Assembly: GCA_964510225.1 (NCBI GenBank)
Contig: CAZEAN010000002.1
Span: 65,702-129,701 of the forward strand
DNA from: CAZEAN01 sp964510225
GTDB taxonomy: Bacteria > Planctomycetota > Planctomycetia > Isosphaerales > Isosphaeraceae
Direction of reading: 5' to 3'
DNA: 64,000 bases
A program made the position numbers and the translations under genes. Shown one piece after another: positions 28,390 through 36,425 of this stretch. The notes beneath the pieces were generated by a model. The model saw nothing but the letters and a program-made list of their open reading frames with translations, had not been told where the DNA came from and did not search any database. Position 1 is the stretch's first letter; each line of letters opens with the position of its first letter.

Positions 28390-29376
28390 TTAGGAACGAT
28401 ACAATGTGCCTCGGAGGGCTTCGAGTAACTCTTTCGCAGCGAGGATCCCTTCGGCCTCGGACAACCGCCCCCCTTCATATTCGATCCCTACGAAGCCGTT
28501 GTAACCTGCGTCAGTAACGATCTTCATCATCCGGGCGAAATCGATCACCGTTTCGGTACCGTCAGGCTTGAAGTCGTAGCACTTTGCGGAGACACCTTTG
28601 GCAAACGGCATCATCCGAGCAGTCGCGGCGTAGATGTCGATCGCATAATCTCGGTCTTGGCGCGGTCCGTTCATCGGGAAGTTGCCAAAGTCGGGGAGCG
28701 TCCCGAAATTGTCCATTCCTACCGCATCGATGAGCGCCAGAAGTGCATCAGGATCGCTTGACGGTCCGCCGTGGTTCTCACAGATGATGTTGAGACCAAC
28801 GGTTTTGGCATACGCAGAGAGTTTGGAGCAGCCTTCGGCAGCGGTCGCAGTGCTCCCAGCGCTGTAGTTGTTGCCGGTATTGACCCGGATTGAATGACAA
28901 CCGAGCATCTTGGCAGCATCGACCCACTTCTTGTGGTTCTCAACAGCTTCGGTGCGTTTTGCGTTGTTAGGATCGCTCAAGCTGCCTTCACCGTCGATCA
29001 TGATCAGGAGGCACTCGACCCCCTGGTCATCTGCCCGCTTCTTGAGTTCCTGGAGATAAGACTCGTCTGTTGCCTTGTCTTTGAAGAACTGGTTGACGAA
29101 TTCGATCCCTTCGATACCAAACTCTTCCCTCGAGTCCTTCGGGAAGCCAAGGTTGGCCTTCGATGGGTCCTCGGTGGCAAAGTAACGCTTGTGGAGCGAC
29201 CATTCGGCCAGCGAAATCTTGTAATCGCCGATTCGACCGGGCTGTGGGGCACCAACTTCTTCAAGCTTCTTGACATCGTTGGCGAAGAGAGGTCGAAGTC
29301 CGAAACCAAGGCTTAGGGTTGCGGCACCCGCTACCGATCGTCCCACAAAGTCTCGGCGCGTGAGTGGGCTGCTCAT
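28390..29376 (-). CDS. TAT-exported sugar phosphate isomerase/epimerase-like TIM-barrel protein
   Basis: 328 residues from ATG 29376 (GAGG 9 bases upstream; an in-frame ATG at 29397 lacks a site). The N-terminus is a twin-arginine signal (LTRRDFVGRSVAGAATLSLGFGL). The body is a xylose-isomerase-like AP-endonuclease-2 barrel, with metal-ligand candidates in ICENHG (Glu), LPDFGNF (Asp) and GIEYEG (Glu). Such exported relatives are abundant in planctomycetes, mostly without known substrate. It leads a leftward trio with a glycosidase and a protease. Confidence 0.88.
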   Translation of the reverse strand: MSSPLTRRDFVGRSVAGAATLSLGFGLRPLFANDVKKLEEVGAPQPGRIGDYKISLAEWSLHKRYFATEDPSKANLGFPKDSREEFGIEGIEFVNQFFKDKATDESYLQELKKRADDQGVECLLIMIDGEGSLSDPNNAKRTEAVENHKKWVDAAKMLGCHSIRVNTGNNYSAGSTATAAEGCSKLSAYAKTVGLNIICENHGGPSSDPDALLALIDAVGMDNFGTLPDFGNFPMNGPRQDRDYAIDIYAATARMMPFAKGVSAKCYDFKPDGTETVIDFARMMKIVTDAGYNGFVGIEYEGGRLSEAEGILAAKELLEALRGTLYRS

Positions 29377-29712
29377 CGTTGGATTTCCTCGATGCAATGC
29401 TGCTGGAGAGGATGAGAAAAAGAGATGTCGCCCTAGTTCTTCACAAGGGCACTCGACAAATTGCAGTGTAATGAGCGATCTTCGGCGTGGTCAATTCACC
29501 CCTCTGATTGTGCGGAATTGGCAATGAGTCTTACTGGTCATGGTTGTATGAAATCGTGCGGCTATTTTTCTGTCTTGGTTTGATCGTTCTGAACTGTGAG
29601 TGCAAGGCTAATAAATCGATCTGGCTATTGGCTGTCGTCCTGTATGCAATCCTGGTCTAATCGAATGGTGACTAAGGTCACTGCTCCATTGAAGTCTGAG
29701 AGTTGTTGATTT
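29377..29712. other. Divergent intergenic region before the 12-kb rightward run
   Basis: About 336 bases, relatively AT-rich near 29520-29640, with no gene. It should contain the promoters of the leftward isomerase gene and the rightward PaaK-like cassette; no confident -35/-10 pair was picked. Confidence 0.5.
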
Positions 29713-30516
29713 ATGGACGAACTCAAACGCAGGTTAGTTCCGACTGCCCAGCGCGCGTATCGACAGACGCGGTTCTACAGAGAGTACTTTGAGCGTGAGC
29801 CGGACAATCTTGTTGAAATCCCCGCTATTTCAGTTGCGGATTATCAACGAGCAGCGGGTCTCCTGGACTGTATTGTGAGTCGGGAGGCGATGATTGGGAT
29901 CTTGCCACCTTACTTTAAAGAGGCGAGCCGGTTTCCCTTCACGATTCCTGAGGATGAAGCGGAGTTGATCCTTCGGCAGCGTCGGATCATCCGTGCCTTG
30001 AATGATCTTGGTATTGACTTGAAGGCGTCCCCTCGGTTCTTGATCGTCGCTGATGAGCGTCGGGGACCCTTTGCGTGTGAATTAGCGAAGGGGATTTACT
30101 GGGAAGGGCTTCAAGCTTCGATCACTTATCTAAGCGGGCCTTCGAATGACTTAAAAGGAGAGATCGAACGCTTTGAGCCCGATTATCTGTTCCTTGCATC
30201 CGGCCGCGAATTCCGGGGAGCGCTGGGTCGGCAGTCCTCATCGACCATCCTCGTGGAACACTGTAGCGATCGACTGATTGACGATCGCGTCTATCCGGCA
30301 ATGATTTACGCTGATGAAGTTGATTTGATTGGGTCTCGGCCGATCGGTCGACCCTGGTACGATTATGATGCCGACCAGTTGTTGCTGGAGCTTGATGCTC
30401 GATCAAGCCTCACCTTGATCACGAAGCTCCGGTTCACTTGTTTTCCACTGGTCCGATACGGGCTTGGTCAATTTGTCCCGACTGTTGATGACCTGAACCG
30501 GAGAGTCACTGAATGA
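29713..30516 (+). CDS. Degenerate PaaK-like (adenylate-forming fold) paralogue, probably non-catalytic
   Basis: 267 residues, not recognised by name, but it aligns by eye with the next gene's product. FYREYFEREPDNL...ISVADYQRA matches the family N-terminus (YR...VTTREDYREI), ERFEPDYLFLAS matches LARLEPNVYLTLPS, and FPLVRYGLGQFV matches the A7/A8 strand (canonically PLxRYRTGD). The nucleotide-binding SSGSTG loop, the YGTTE motif and the aspartate of the RYxTGD motif (Gln here) are all missing, and the C-terminal subdomain is absent. I infer a catalytically dead partner or regulator of the downstream ligase, whose ATG overlaps this gene's stop (ATGA). Confidence 0.7.
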   Translation: MDELKRRLVPTAQRAYRQTRFYREYFEREPDNLVEIPAISVADYQRAAGLLDCIVSREAMIGILPPYFKEASRFPFTIPEDEAELILRQRRIIRALNDLGIDLKASPRFLIVADERRGPFACELAKGIYWEGLQASITYLSGPSNDLKGEIERFEPDYLFLASGREFRGALGRQSSSTILVEHCSDRLIDDRVYPAMIYADEVDLIGSRPIGRPWYDYDADQLLLELDARSSLTLITKLRFTCFPLVRYGLGQFVPTVDDLNRRVTE

Positions 30517-31868
30517 ACCGGTTTGAACAACACCCAGACGGTTCGGTGACCCTCCTTGGGACTCGCGAGGAAGACCTTGACCGGATCCGGCGGTTCTTCG
30601 CGCTCCTCTACCGCGAATTCGGTCATTACCGGGGATTGATGGACTCGCTCGGTCTCTCGCCGGGAGACTCTCCCACGGAAGTCCTCGGACGGTTTCCTGT
30701 GACCACTCGTGAGGATTACCGGGAGATCCTCCAGCCCGAGGCGCTCTCGCGACTCAATAGAAGTCGGTTCGTGTGCGACTTTAGTTCAGGATCGACCGGT
30801 CGCTGTGTCCTCCGACTCGCAACACCGATCGACGAGTTGGGTGAACAGGCGATTACAGAACGTGCCTTCCGACGCGCCGGGATGTCTGCTGGAGATCGAT
30901 TTGTTTGTGCAGATATCGGATTTCCGGAGATCTATGACTTTTACTTTCGAGCCGCACGGAACCTTGGGGTGAGTCAGACGACCTATCTCCAGCTCACCCG
31001 AGACTACGGACGTTCACTGCAACCGCTTGCAAGACTCGAGCCGAACGTTTACCTCACACTCCCGAGTATCCTGATTCGATCTTGGCCCCACCTCCGTGAT
31101 CTCTGGCCGTTGGGCGCGTCACCCATCCGATCGTTGATCACGATGGGCGAACCGATCCATCCGGGGTTCAAGAAAGAAGTCGCCGAGAGACTCGGTGCAA
31201 CGGTCTATTCGTTTTACGGTACGACAGAGACCGGTGGGCTTGCGAGTGAATGCGCTTTAGGGGACGGATCCCACTTTGATCCGACCACAATTGGCACGAC
31301 GATTGCGCACCCGACGTTCCTCGACGACGAGACGGTCCAAGGAGAACTTTTCCAGACCTCGTGGCTTCTCCGTGACCATCCGGTCGTGAAGTATCAAGTC
31401 TGTGATGTCGCTCGGATTACGACCAAGGAGTGCCCTTGTGGTGAGAAGACTCCGCGCCTCTGGATTGTCGAGCGAACACACGAGAGTTTTATTCTCGCAG
31501 GGATGAAACTGCGGTACCAAGCTCTTTACGAGAGCTTGAATCAAGTCTTGACCGAGCCTCTTGGCTTGTTGGCAATCAACCTCACGGATCTTTCGGAATC
31601 CGAGGGGCATACGCTGATGGAACTCGAACTGCCGGATCGCTTCCGATCAGACGAAGCCGCATTGCTGAATGTGCTCAAATTCGAGATTTTTGAACTCGAC
31701 GACATCTATCAGTTCGGTCTGGTTCGGTTCCAATTAACCTTCAAATCCGAAGAAGAGTTCAAGAATCGAAAAGTCCGGCGCGTCAATGACCAACGTCGCT
31801 ATCTTGGCGAAGGTCAACAGGCGAAAGAGGATCCAGCGGATCTGGATCAAACAGATTGCAACGGTTGA
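30513..31868 (+). CDS. PaaK-like adenylate-forming ligase
   Basis: 451 residues of the phenylacetate-CoA ligase/CapK/LuxE-like branch of the ANL superfamily. These enzymes activate a carboxylate with ATP and transfer the acyl group to a thiol or other acceptor. Motifs: P-loop FSSGSTGRC (about 91-99), YSFYGTTETGG (A5), GELFQTS...PVVKYQVCDVARI (A7/A8, Asp kept), ECPCG and a C-terminal lid domain. Start ATG 30513 overlaps the preceding stop by four bases, implying translational coupling. The substrate is unknown; the neighbours do not resemble phenylacetate catabolism. Confidence 0.85.
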   Translation: MNRFEQHPDGSVTLLGTREEDLDRIRRFFALLYREFGHYRGLMDSLGLSPGDSPTEVLGRFPVTTREDYREILQPEALSRLNRSRFVCDFSSGSTGRCVLRLATPIDELGEQAITERAFRRAGMSAGDRFVCADIGFPEIYDFYFRAARNLGVSQTTYLQLTRDYGRSLQPLARLEPNVYLTLPSILIRSWPHLRDLWPLGASPIRSLITMGEPIHPGFKKEVAERLGATVYSFYGTTETGGLASECALGDGSHFDPTTIGTTIAHPTFLDDETVQGELFQTSWLLRDHPVVKYQVCDVARITTKECPCGEKTPRLWIVERTHESFILAGMKLRYQALYESLNQVLTEPLGLLAINLTDLSESEGHTLMELELPDRFRSDEAALLNVLKFEIFELDDIYQFGLVRFQLTFKSEEEFKNRKVRRVNDQRRYLGEGQQAKEDPADLDQTDCNG

Positions 31869-32042
31869 CCACTCGACTCTTGACGATCTCGGGGGTTGAT
31901 GATCGAATTATGTTGCTGCGTCGTGTCGATCCGTTTTAACGAGACTTGTAGTTTATTTCCGGGCTTCGGTGGTCAAGCTTGATTAACCTATCGACCATCA
32001 TGAGTTCGGTAGTATTTCTCGATACTCTTTATCAGGAGCCGG

Positions 32043-32735
32043 ATGATGGGGCTTTTCAACAAGACCGCCTACGGCGAGCAACTAACTTACCCAGCTCGGG
32101 ATTTAGACGATTATAGCGGGGAGCAGTTCTGTCTCAGGATTACAGTCGACGAGATGGATCTGGATCGCTGTTTCTTTGTATATATTGATGAGCGGTTTGA
32201 GGAGTACACACTCCGGAAGCTTTTCCAGACCTACTTTATTGCGCCGGGTCCAGACCAAGATTCGGAGATGGCATCGTGGTTAGAGCCTTGGAAGCAGCTT
32301 GATCCGATGCTCGCCCAGAAAGATGTCCTCCTCAGACAGATGTTTGCGAGCGTCCGCGAGTATTCTGGAACGATTACTTACCATATCAACCAGGGTCCCA
32401 GCCCCGTTGATCTCGAAGATAGGGTTCGCGACCACCTGGGTACGAGCGTCTTCGAGGATGGGACGTTCAACGATAAGATCTTGGACATTGTGCTCCAGTT
32501 TCGAGTCGACGGGCAACGCCTCCCCGAACAAGCCGAATGGGAGAAGTTCGCACCAGTCGATACCACATTGGTCACGGAAGAACTCGCCACCGGCGGCGGG
32601 ACGAAGCGACGCTCATTCTTCGGATGGTTCGCGCTCTTGGTTGGCATTATCAGCCTCCCGACTCTCGGAGCTGGCTGTAGCAGCAAAGACGATGATGACA
32701 AAAGAGGCGGTGGTTTCATCGGTGGCGCACTCTGA
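32043..32735 (+). CDS. Unknown protein with C-terminal membrane segment and Gly-rich tail
   Basis: 230 residues with an AGGAG site before tandem ATGs. A soluble, acidic N-terminal region (1-190, rich in Tyr/Phe/Asp) shows no family I know. Near the C-terminus are a TGGGTKRRS basic stop, one TM segment (FFGWFALLVGIISLPTLG, about 193-210) and a short tail: Cys-Ser-Ser, KDDDDK, then GGG and GG motifs. This topology suggests a tail-anchored protein with most of it cytoplasmic. It is 13 bases upstream of the transglutaminase-like gene and 174 after the ligase, so probably co-expressed with both. Confidence 0.75.
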   Translation: MMGLFNKTAYGEQLTYPARDLDDYSGEQFCLRITVDEMDLDRCFFVYIDERFEEYTLRKLFQTYFIAPGPDQDSEMASWLEPWKQLDPMLAQKDVLLRQMFASVREYSGTITYHINQGPSPVDLEDRVRDHLGTSVFEDGTFNDKILDIVLQFRVDGQRLPEQAEWEKFAPVDTTLVTEELATGGGTKRRSFFGWFALLVGIISLPTLGAGCSSKDDDDKRGGGFIGGAL

Positions 32736-32748
32736 GTGATCGTTGCGC

Positions 32749-34149
32749 ATGGAGTTTATTCTCGCCGATCCGGTTCGGACCTCCTCACTCCGGTCTGCAA
32801 TCCCTGAGGAGGTCGAAGGCGTCCAGACGCTCGACGATCTACTCGTGTTCTATCGACAAGCAGACCTTGCGGTACTCGCTTCGCGAGGTCTGCTTCCGAG
32901 GAATCAACTCCTTGAGCTTCAACGATTTGCAGATAGTCTCTTCGTTCTGAACGACGACGGAAGCCTGGGTGAACTTGATCCTGATCTCCAGTTCTACGTG
33001 GACGGAGAACACGTCGACCTCCAGGATCCGGTCTTAGAACGTTGCCCAACCAAGCCGATTCTGATCGAAGTCGATCGGTCGCTCGCGGGCTACCGACGGA
33101 ATTGGCCCGGCTTTCTCCGTCGACGGTGGAGCCTCCGGGCCGATGACTACAGTCACTTTGTGAGTACGATCCTGGAAGAAGCCTATGGTGATGAGGCCGA
33201 AGATGTTCTCCGGCTCGACACTCCTTATCGCGTCGAGCAGTTTCTTGGGGCGGTAGGGGCTCGGATTCATGCAGCTCCCTACGAGACCTACTCGCGTTAC
33301 CTCGAACCGTATAGTCCGTTTAAGAGCTGTGACCAAACGCTCGACCGACTGATGGAAGGTAACGGCGGTGTTTGCGCTGAGAAGGCAATGGCCCTCTACT
33401 TCATTGCTTCTGCTTACAAGATTCCCGCAGAGATCGTCCTCGGCGGCGAAGATGCGTCCGGGAGTTTTCCGTATCGGACGCTCCGGACGATCCTCGACCA
33501 ACCGAGATTCGAGTTTCAGGGAACTGGAACTGTGCAACGATACTGGCAGCATTATGCGATTCTCTGCAAGACAACGGAGTCTGATGAGGATCAGCTTTTC
33601 TGTGACGTGGCGGGGTCGAACATCCCCTTTCTCTGCCAGAGACTCGGTGAAGTGCAGTCCCTGCTTGACCCAAGACGACGGAAGCCGCTCAACGTCACGA
33701 TCACGCTTGAGCCACTCCGACTCTATTACCATCGGATTGCACGACGGCAGGATCTGCCACTCGACCTCTACTACGCGATGGAGTATCTGATCGAGTCGAT
33801 CGACCTTGTCCAAACAATCGACAACGAACTCGGCTTGCTCCACAACGGTCAGTTTTGGATTGGTGCAGTCGCCTCGCGAGGTCCTCGCGAACTCCGTCAG
33901 ATTGCTCAGGATTACAAAGCCTTCGTGGCTTGTTCTGGTTTAGACCCCGATACCAATCTCTGTTTCACCAGGGATCTATCTAAAGCAGAGCATCGACTCG
34001 CTGACGATTTTCTCGCCAACCATCCTCAGCACGGAGCCTTGATCCAAGCCGGCGACGCCCGGCTCCGAGCCCGGCTCTCTGCGTCATCCCCTGGCTCTGA
34101 GTTGTCGTACGTGATCATCCACATCAGGAAGCCAAAGCAAGGCCACTGA
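32749..34149 (+). CDS. Transglutaminase-like Cys-His-Asp protein
   Basis: 466 residues from ATG 32749 (a TTG at 32743 is possible). The middle has a transglutaminase-core signature: GNGGVCAEKAMAL with Cys209, RYWQHYAIL with His268 and LFCDVAG with Asp286, in the normal order and spacing for the superfamily, which includes proteases, amidases and true transglutaminases. The N-terminal 150 and C-terminal 150 residues are unassigned; there is no signal peptide, so it should be cytoplasmic. Last gene of the four-gene cassette. The enzymatic reaction is unknown. Confidence 0.75.
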   Translation: MEFILADPVRTSSLRSAIPEEVEGVQTLDDLLVFYRQADLAVLASRGLLPRNQLLELQRFADSLFVLNDDGSLGELDPDLQFYVDGEHVDLQDPVLERCPTKPILIEVDRSLAGYRRNWPGFLRRRWSLRADDYSHFVSTILEEAYGDEAEDVLRLDTPYRVEQFLGAVGARIHAAPYETYSRYLEPYSPFKSCDQTLDRLMEGNGGVCAEKAMALYFIASAYKIPAEIVLGGEDASGSFPYRTLRTILDQPRFEFQGTGTVQRYWQHYAILCKTTESDEDQLFCDVAGSNIPFLCQRLGEVQSLLDPRRRKPLNVTITLEPLRLYYHRIARRQDLPLDLYYAMEYLIESIDLVQTIDNELGLLHNGQFWIGAVASRGPRELRQIAQDYKAFVACSGLDPDTNLCFTRDLSKAEHRLADDFLANHPQHGALIQAGDARLRARLSASSPGSELSYVIIHIRKPKQGH

Positions 34150-34529
34150 AACTCAGTGGCCCGGATCGACTCCACCGATGATAGAGCCTCGTGCGAAACT
34201 CTCGGTCTGGTGTTGCAGTACCCGTCTGGAGGGAGTCTGTTAGATTTTGAAGAGTGAGTGGCGTAACGTAGGGTTCGATAAAGACTTATGTGGATCGTGC
34301 AGTGGCGTACTATGAATGCTCTTTGTCTCGCTAGACCGGGAACCTCAGTCAAGTACGCCAATGGGAATTTTATTCCACAGATTCGCTGCAATTAGCTTTA
34401 TATAGCGGCTATCATAGAGTGAGTTGATTAGCATCTGGACCTAATTCCGGCTGACCACTCGATTGGCTACAATCATGTTTACAGTTCAGCAGAAGTTAAT
34501 GAATCCAATTGCTGGATCGGGGATCCTTA
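34150..34529. other. Intergenic region upstream of kinase-FGE gene
   Basis: 380 bases without a supported gene; it is comparatively AT-rich around 34370-34480 (for example TTTATATAGCGG) and likely carries the promoter of the next gene. No repeat or RNA gene seen. Confidence 0.5.
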
Positions 34530-36347
34530 ATGATATCTGAAGTGCGTCACGCGATGGTTACCCCGCAAATTGAAGGCTTTGAAATCATCCGGGAGATTGG
34601 TCGGGGCGGGATGGGGACAGTTTACACTGCCCGCCAAGTCGCACTCGATCGGCTTGTTGCCGTCAAGGTTCTCTCGATCAAAGATGCAACACATCGTGAA
34701 GAAAGCCTGGTTCGATTTCGTCGTGAAGCCGAGCTTATGGCGAAGGTTCATCATCCCAATATCCTGATGGTGTTCGACTTCGGGACTGTTGATGGACAGC
34801 CCTACCTTGTAACCGAACATGTTGACAGTGGGGATCTCCGGCAATACATGAAACCCGGTTATCCGATGCCCAACGCACAAGCAAGAACGATCTTGCGTTC
34901 GATCGGCACGGCCTTGGATTGCCTCCACCAGCACGGGATCTTACATCGTGATTTGAAGCCTGAGAATATTCTGATGCGAGGGGAGGGTTACCCGGTTGTT
35001 GGCGATTTTGGTATCGCTGTTTTTCGAGGCTTCGCGAACCTCCTGACGAAGTCGGGACAATCCTTGGGTACCCTCGGTTACATCGCTCCTGAGCAGCAGT
35101 ATCGTCTGGCGGTGGACGAGCGTGCCGATCAATATTCCTTAGCGGCGTTGGCTTATGAACTCTTGACGGGACAACTTCCTTTAGGGATTTTTCCACTACC
35201 CTCGCGTCTCAACCCACAGCTCAATCCTGAGGTAGACGACGTGCTTCGCCGGGCGCTCCAGGACGATCCCGCTGACCGCTACCCGAAGGTCCGCGAGTTT
35301 GTTGACGAACTGGATCGGAGTCTCTCGACGGGACGATCTCCCCGGATCAGTCCGTGGGTGAGCCGCATCCTTACGGTTATTGTCCTTTCCGGCCTAATGG
35401 TTTTGATTGGTGCTGCTTCCTTCTGGTTTGCGTCCAGGTTCGTTCCGACCCTTGAATTTCCAAGCACTGATCGACCCAAGGCGAGAGTCTCCGATGCCTT
35501 CGAAACAGGGGACGTTTTCCAAAACTCTTGTGGAATGAATCTCGTGTTGATCCGGCGTGGTCATTTTGAAATGGGGTCGCCTGAATCGGATACAGATGCC
35601 GACCCCACCGAGAAACCTCAGGTTCCTGTCGAGATCGACCATGATTTTCTTATTGGGCAGAAAGAAGTAAAGGTCGGGTTGTTTCGGGTCTTTGTTGAAG
35701 AAACCGGCTATGTTACCCTCGCTGAGCAACTCGGAGGACAAGTCTGGGATGAGGAAGAAGGAGAGCGCTTCGTACTAGGTGTCGATTGGCGAAACCCGGG
35801 ACTATCGTCACAATTGACCGATGATCATCCCGTTGTTCAAGTGTGTCTCGCGGATGCGGAAGCCTTTTGTGATTGGCTCAGCGAACGCGAGGGTATTCAC
35901 TATCGTTTGCTTACCGAGCAAGAACTGGAGTATGCCACTCGAGCGGGAACGAATTCCCGTTGGAGCTTCGGCGATGATCCGTCACAAGCAGACGACTATG
36001 CCTGTTGCTACAAGGAGGGGATCCAGGGGCCTGACCCGGTCGGGTCCAAGGCTCCCAACGGTTGGGGCTTGTACGACTTGCATGGGAATGTTCAGGAATG
36101 GTGCTCTAACGTATTTCGACCCCTCCCGAATCAAGATCCTGCGAACCCAAAAGCGGGGCGGAACAAAGTCGTCCGAGGGGGATGCTGGCGCTGGGGGATC
36201 ACTGACGCTCGCTCTGCGTCTCGATTCGACGTTCACCCCACCCACCGATCCGCAACAATTGGTTTTCGCATTTGTCAACCGAATCCAGAGGTAGCAGGGA
36301 AGGCTCTTACCAAGATGGCTCGAGGCCGTGATGCATCGAGCGATTGA
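34530..36347 (+). CDS. Ser/Thr kinase fused to an FGE-sulfatase-like domain
   Basis: 605 residues from ATG 34530; a TTG start 21 bases upstream is less likely. The N-terminal kinase (about 15-265) has GRGGMG, Lys46, HRDLKPEN with Asp141, DFG at Asp159 and the APEQ segment, so it appears active. One TM helix (about 277-301) separates it from an FGE/SUMF1-type C-terminal domain (about 325-590; GHFEMGSPESD, LTEQELEYATRAG, LYDLHGNVQEWCSN, RGGCWRW, GFRIC). The CxxxxC copper-site cysteines of true formylglycine-generating enzymes are absent after RGG, so this is probably a ligand-binding or sensory domain. No ligand can be predicted. Confidence 0.9.
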   Translation: MISEVRHAMVTPQIEGFEIIREIGRGGMGTVYTARQVALDRLVAVKVLSIKDATHREESLVRFRREAELMAKVHHPNILMVFDFGTVDGQPYLVTEHVDSGDLRQYMKPGYPMPNAQARTILRSIGTALDCLHQHGILHRDLKPENILMRGEGYPVVGDFGIAVFRGFANLLTKSGQSLGTLGYIAPEQQYRLAVDERADQYSLAALAYELLTGQLPLGIFPLPSRLNPQLNPEVDDVLRRALQDDPADRYPKVREFVDELDRSLSTGRSPRISPWVSRILTVIVLSGLMVLIGAASFWFASRFVPTLEFPSTDRPKARVSDAFETGDVFQNSCGMNLVLIRRGHFEMGSPESDTDADPTEKPQVPVEIDHDFLIGQKEVKVGLFRVFVEETGYVTLAEQLGGQVWDEEEGERFVLGVDWRNPGLSSQLTDDHPVVQVCLADAEAFCDWLSEREGIHYRLLTEQELEYATRAGTNSRWSFGDDPSQADDYACCYKEGIQGPDPVGSKAPNGWGLYDLHGNVQEWCSNVFRPLPNQDPANPKAGRNKVVRGGCWRWGITDARSASRFDVHPTHRSATIGFRICQPNPEVAGKALTKMARGRDASSD

Positions 36348-36425
36348 CTCCGGGATCAATCGACCATCCACTGAAGTAGGAATCCTGCGATCGCCTTCGT
36401 TCAACGGTGAACTAGGAAGTGCGCC

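Noticed and set aside
30513..31868. Phenylacetate catabolism enzyme
   Set aside because: Motifs fit the PaaK fold, but no paa genes surround it and the partner genes point elsewhere.
32043..32735. Lipoprotein signal (LGAGC) in the unknown membrane protein
   Set aside because: The Cys is at the C-terminus, not after an N-terminal signal peptide, and the residues before it are not a good lipobox.
34530..36347. FGE domain as the activator of the two sulfatases
   Set aside because: The catalytic cysteine pair is absent and the domain is tethered to a kinase.
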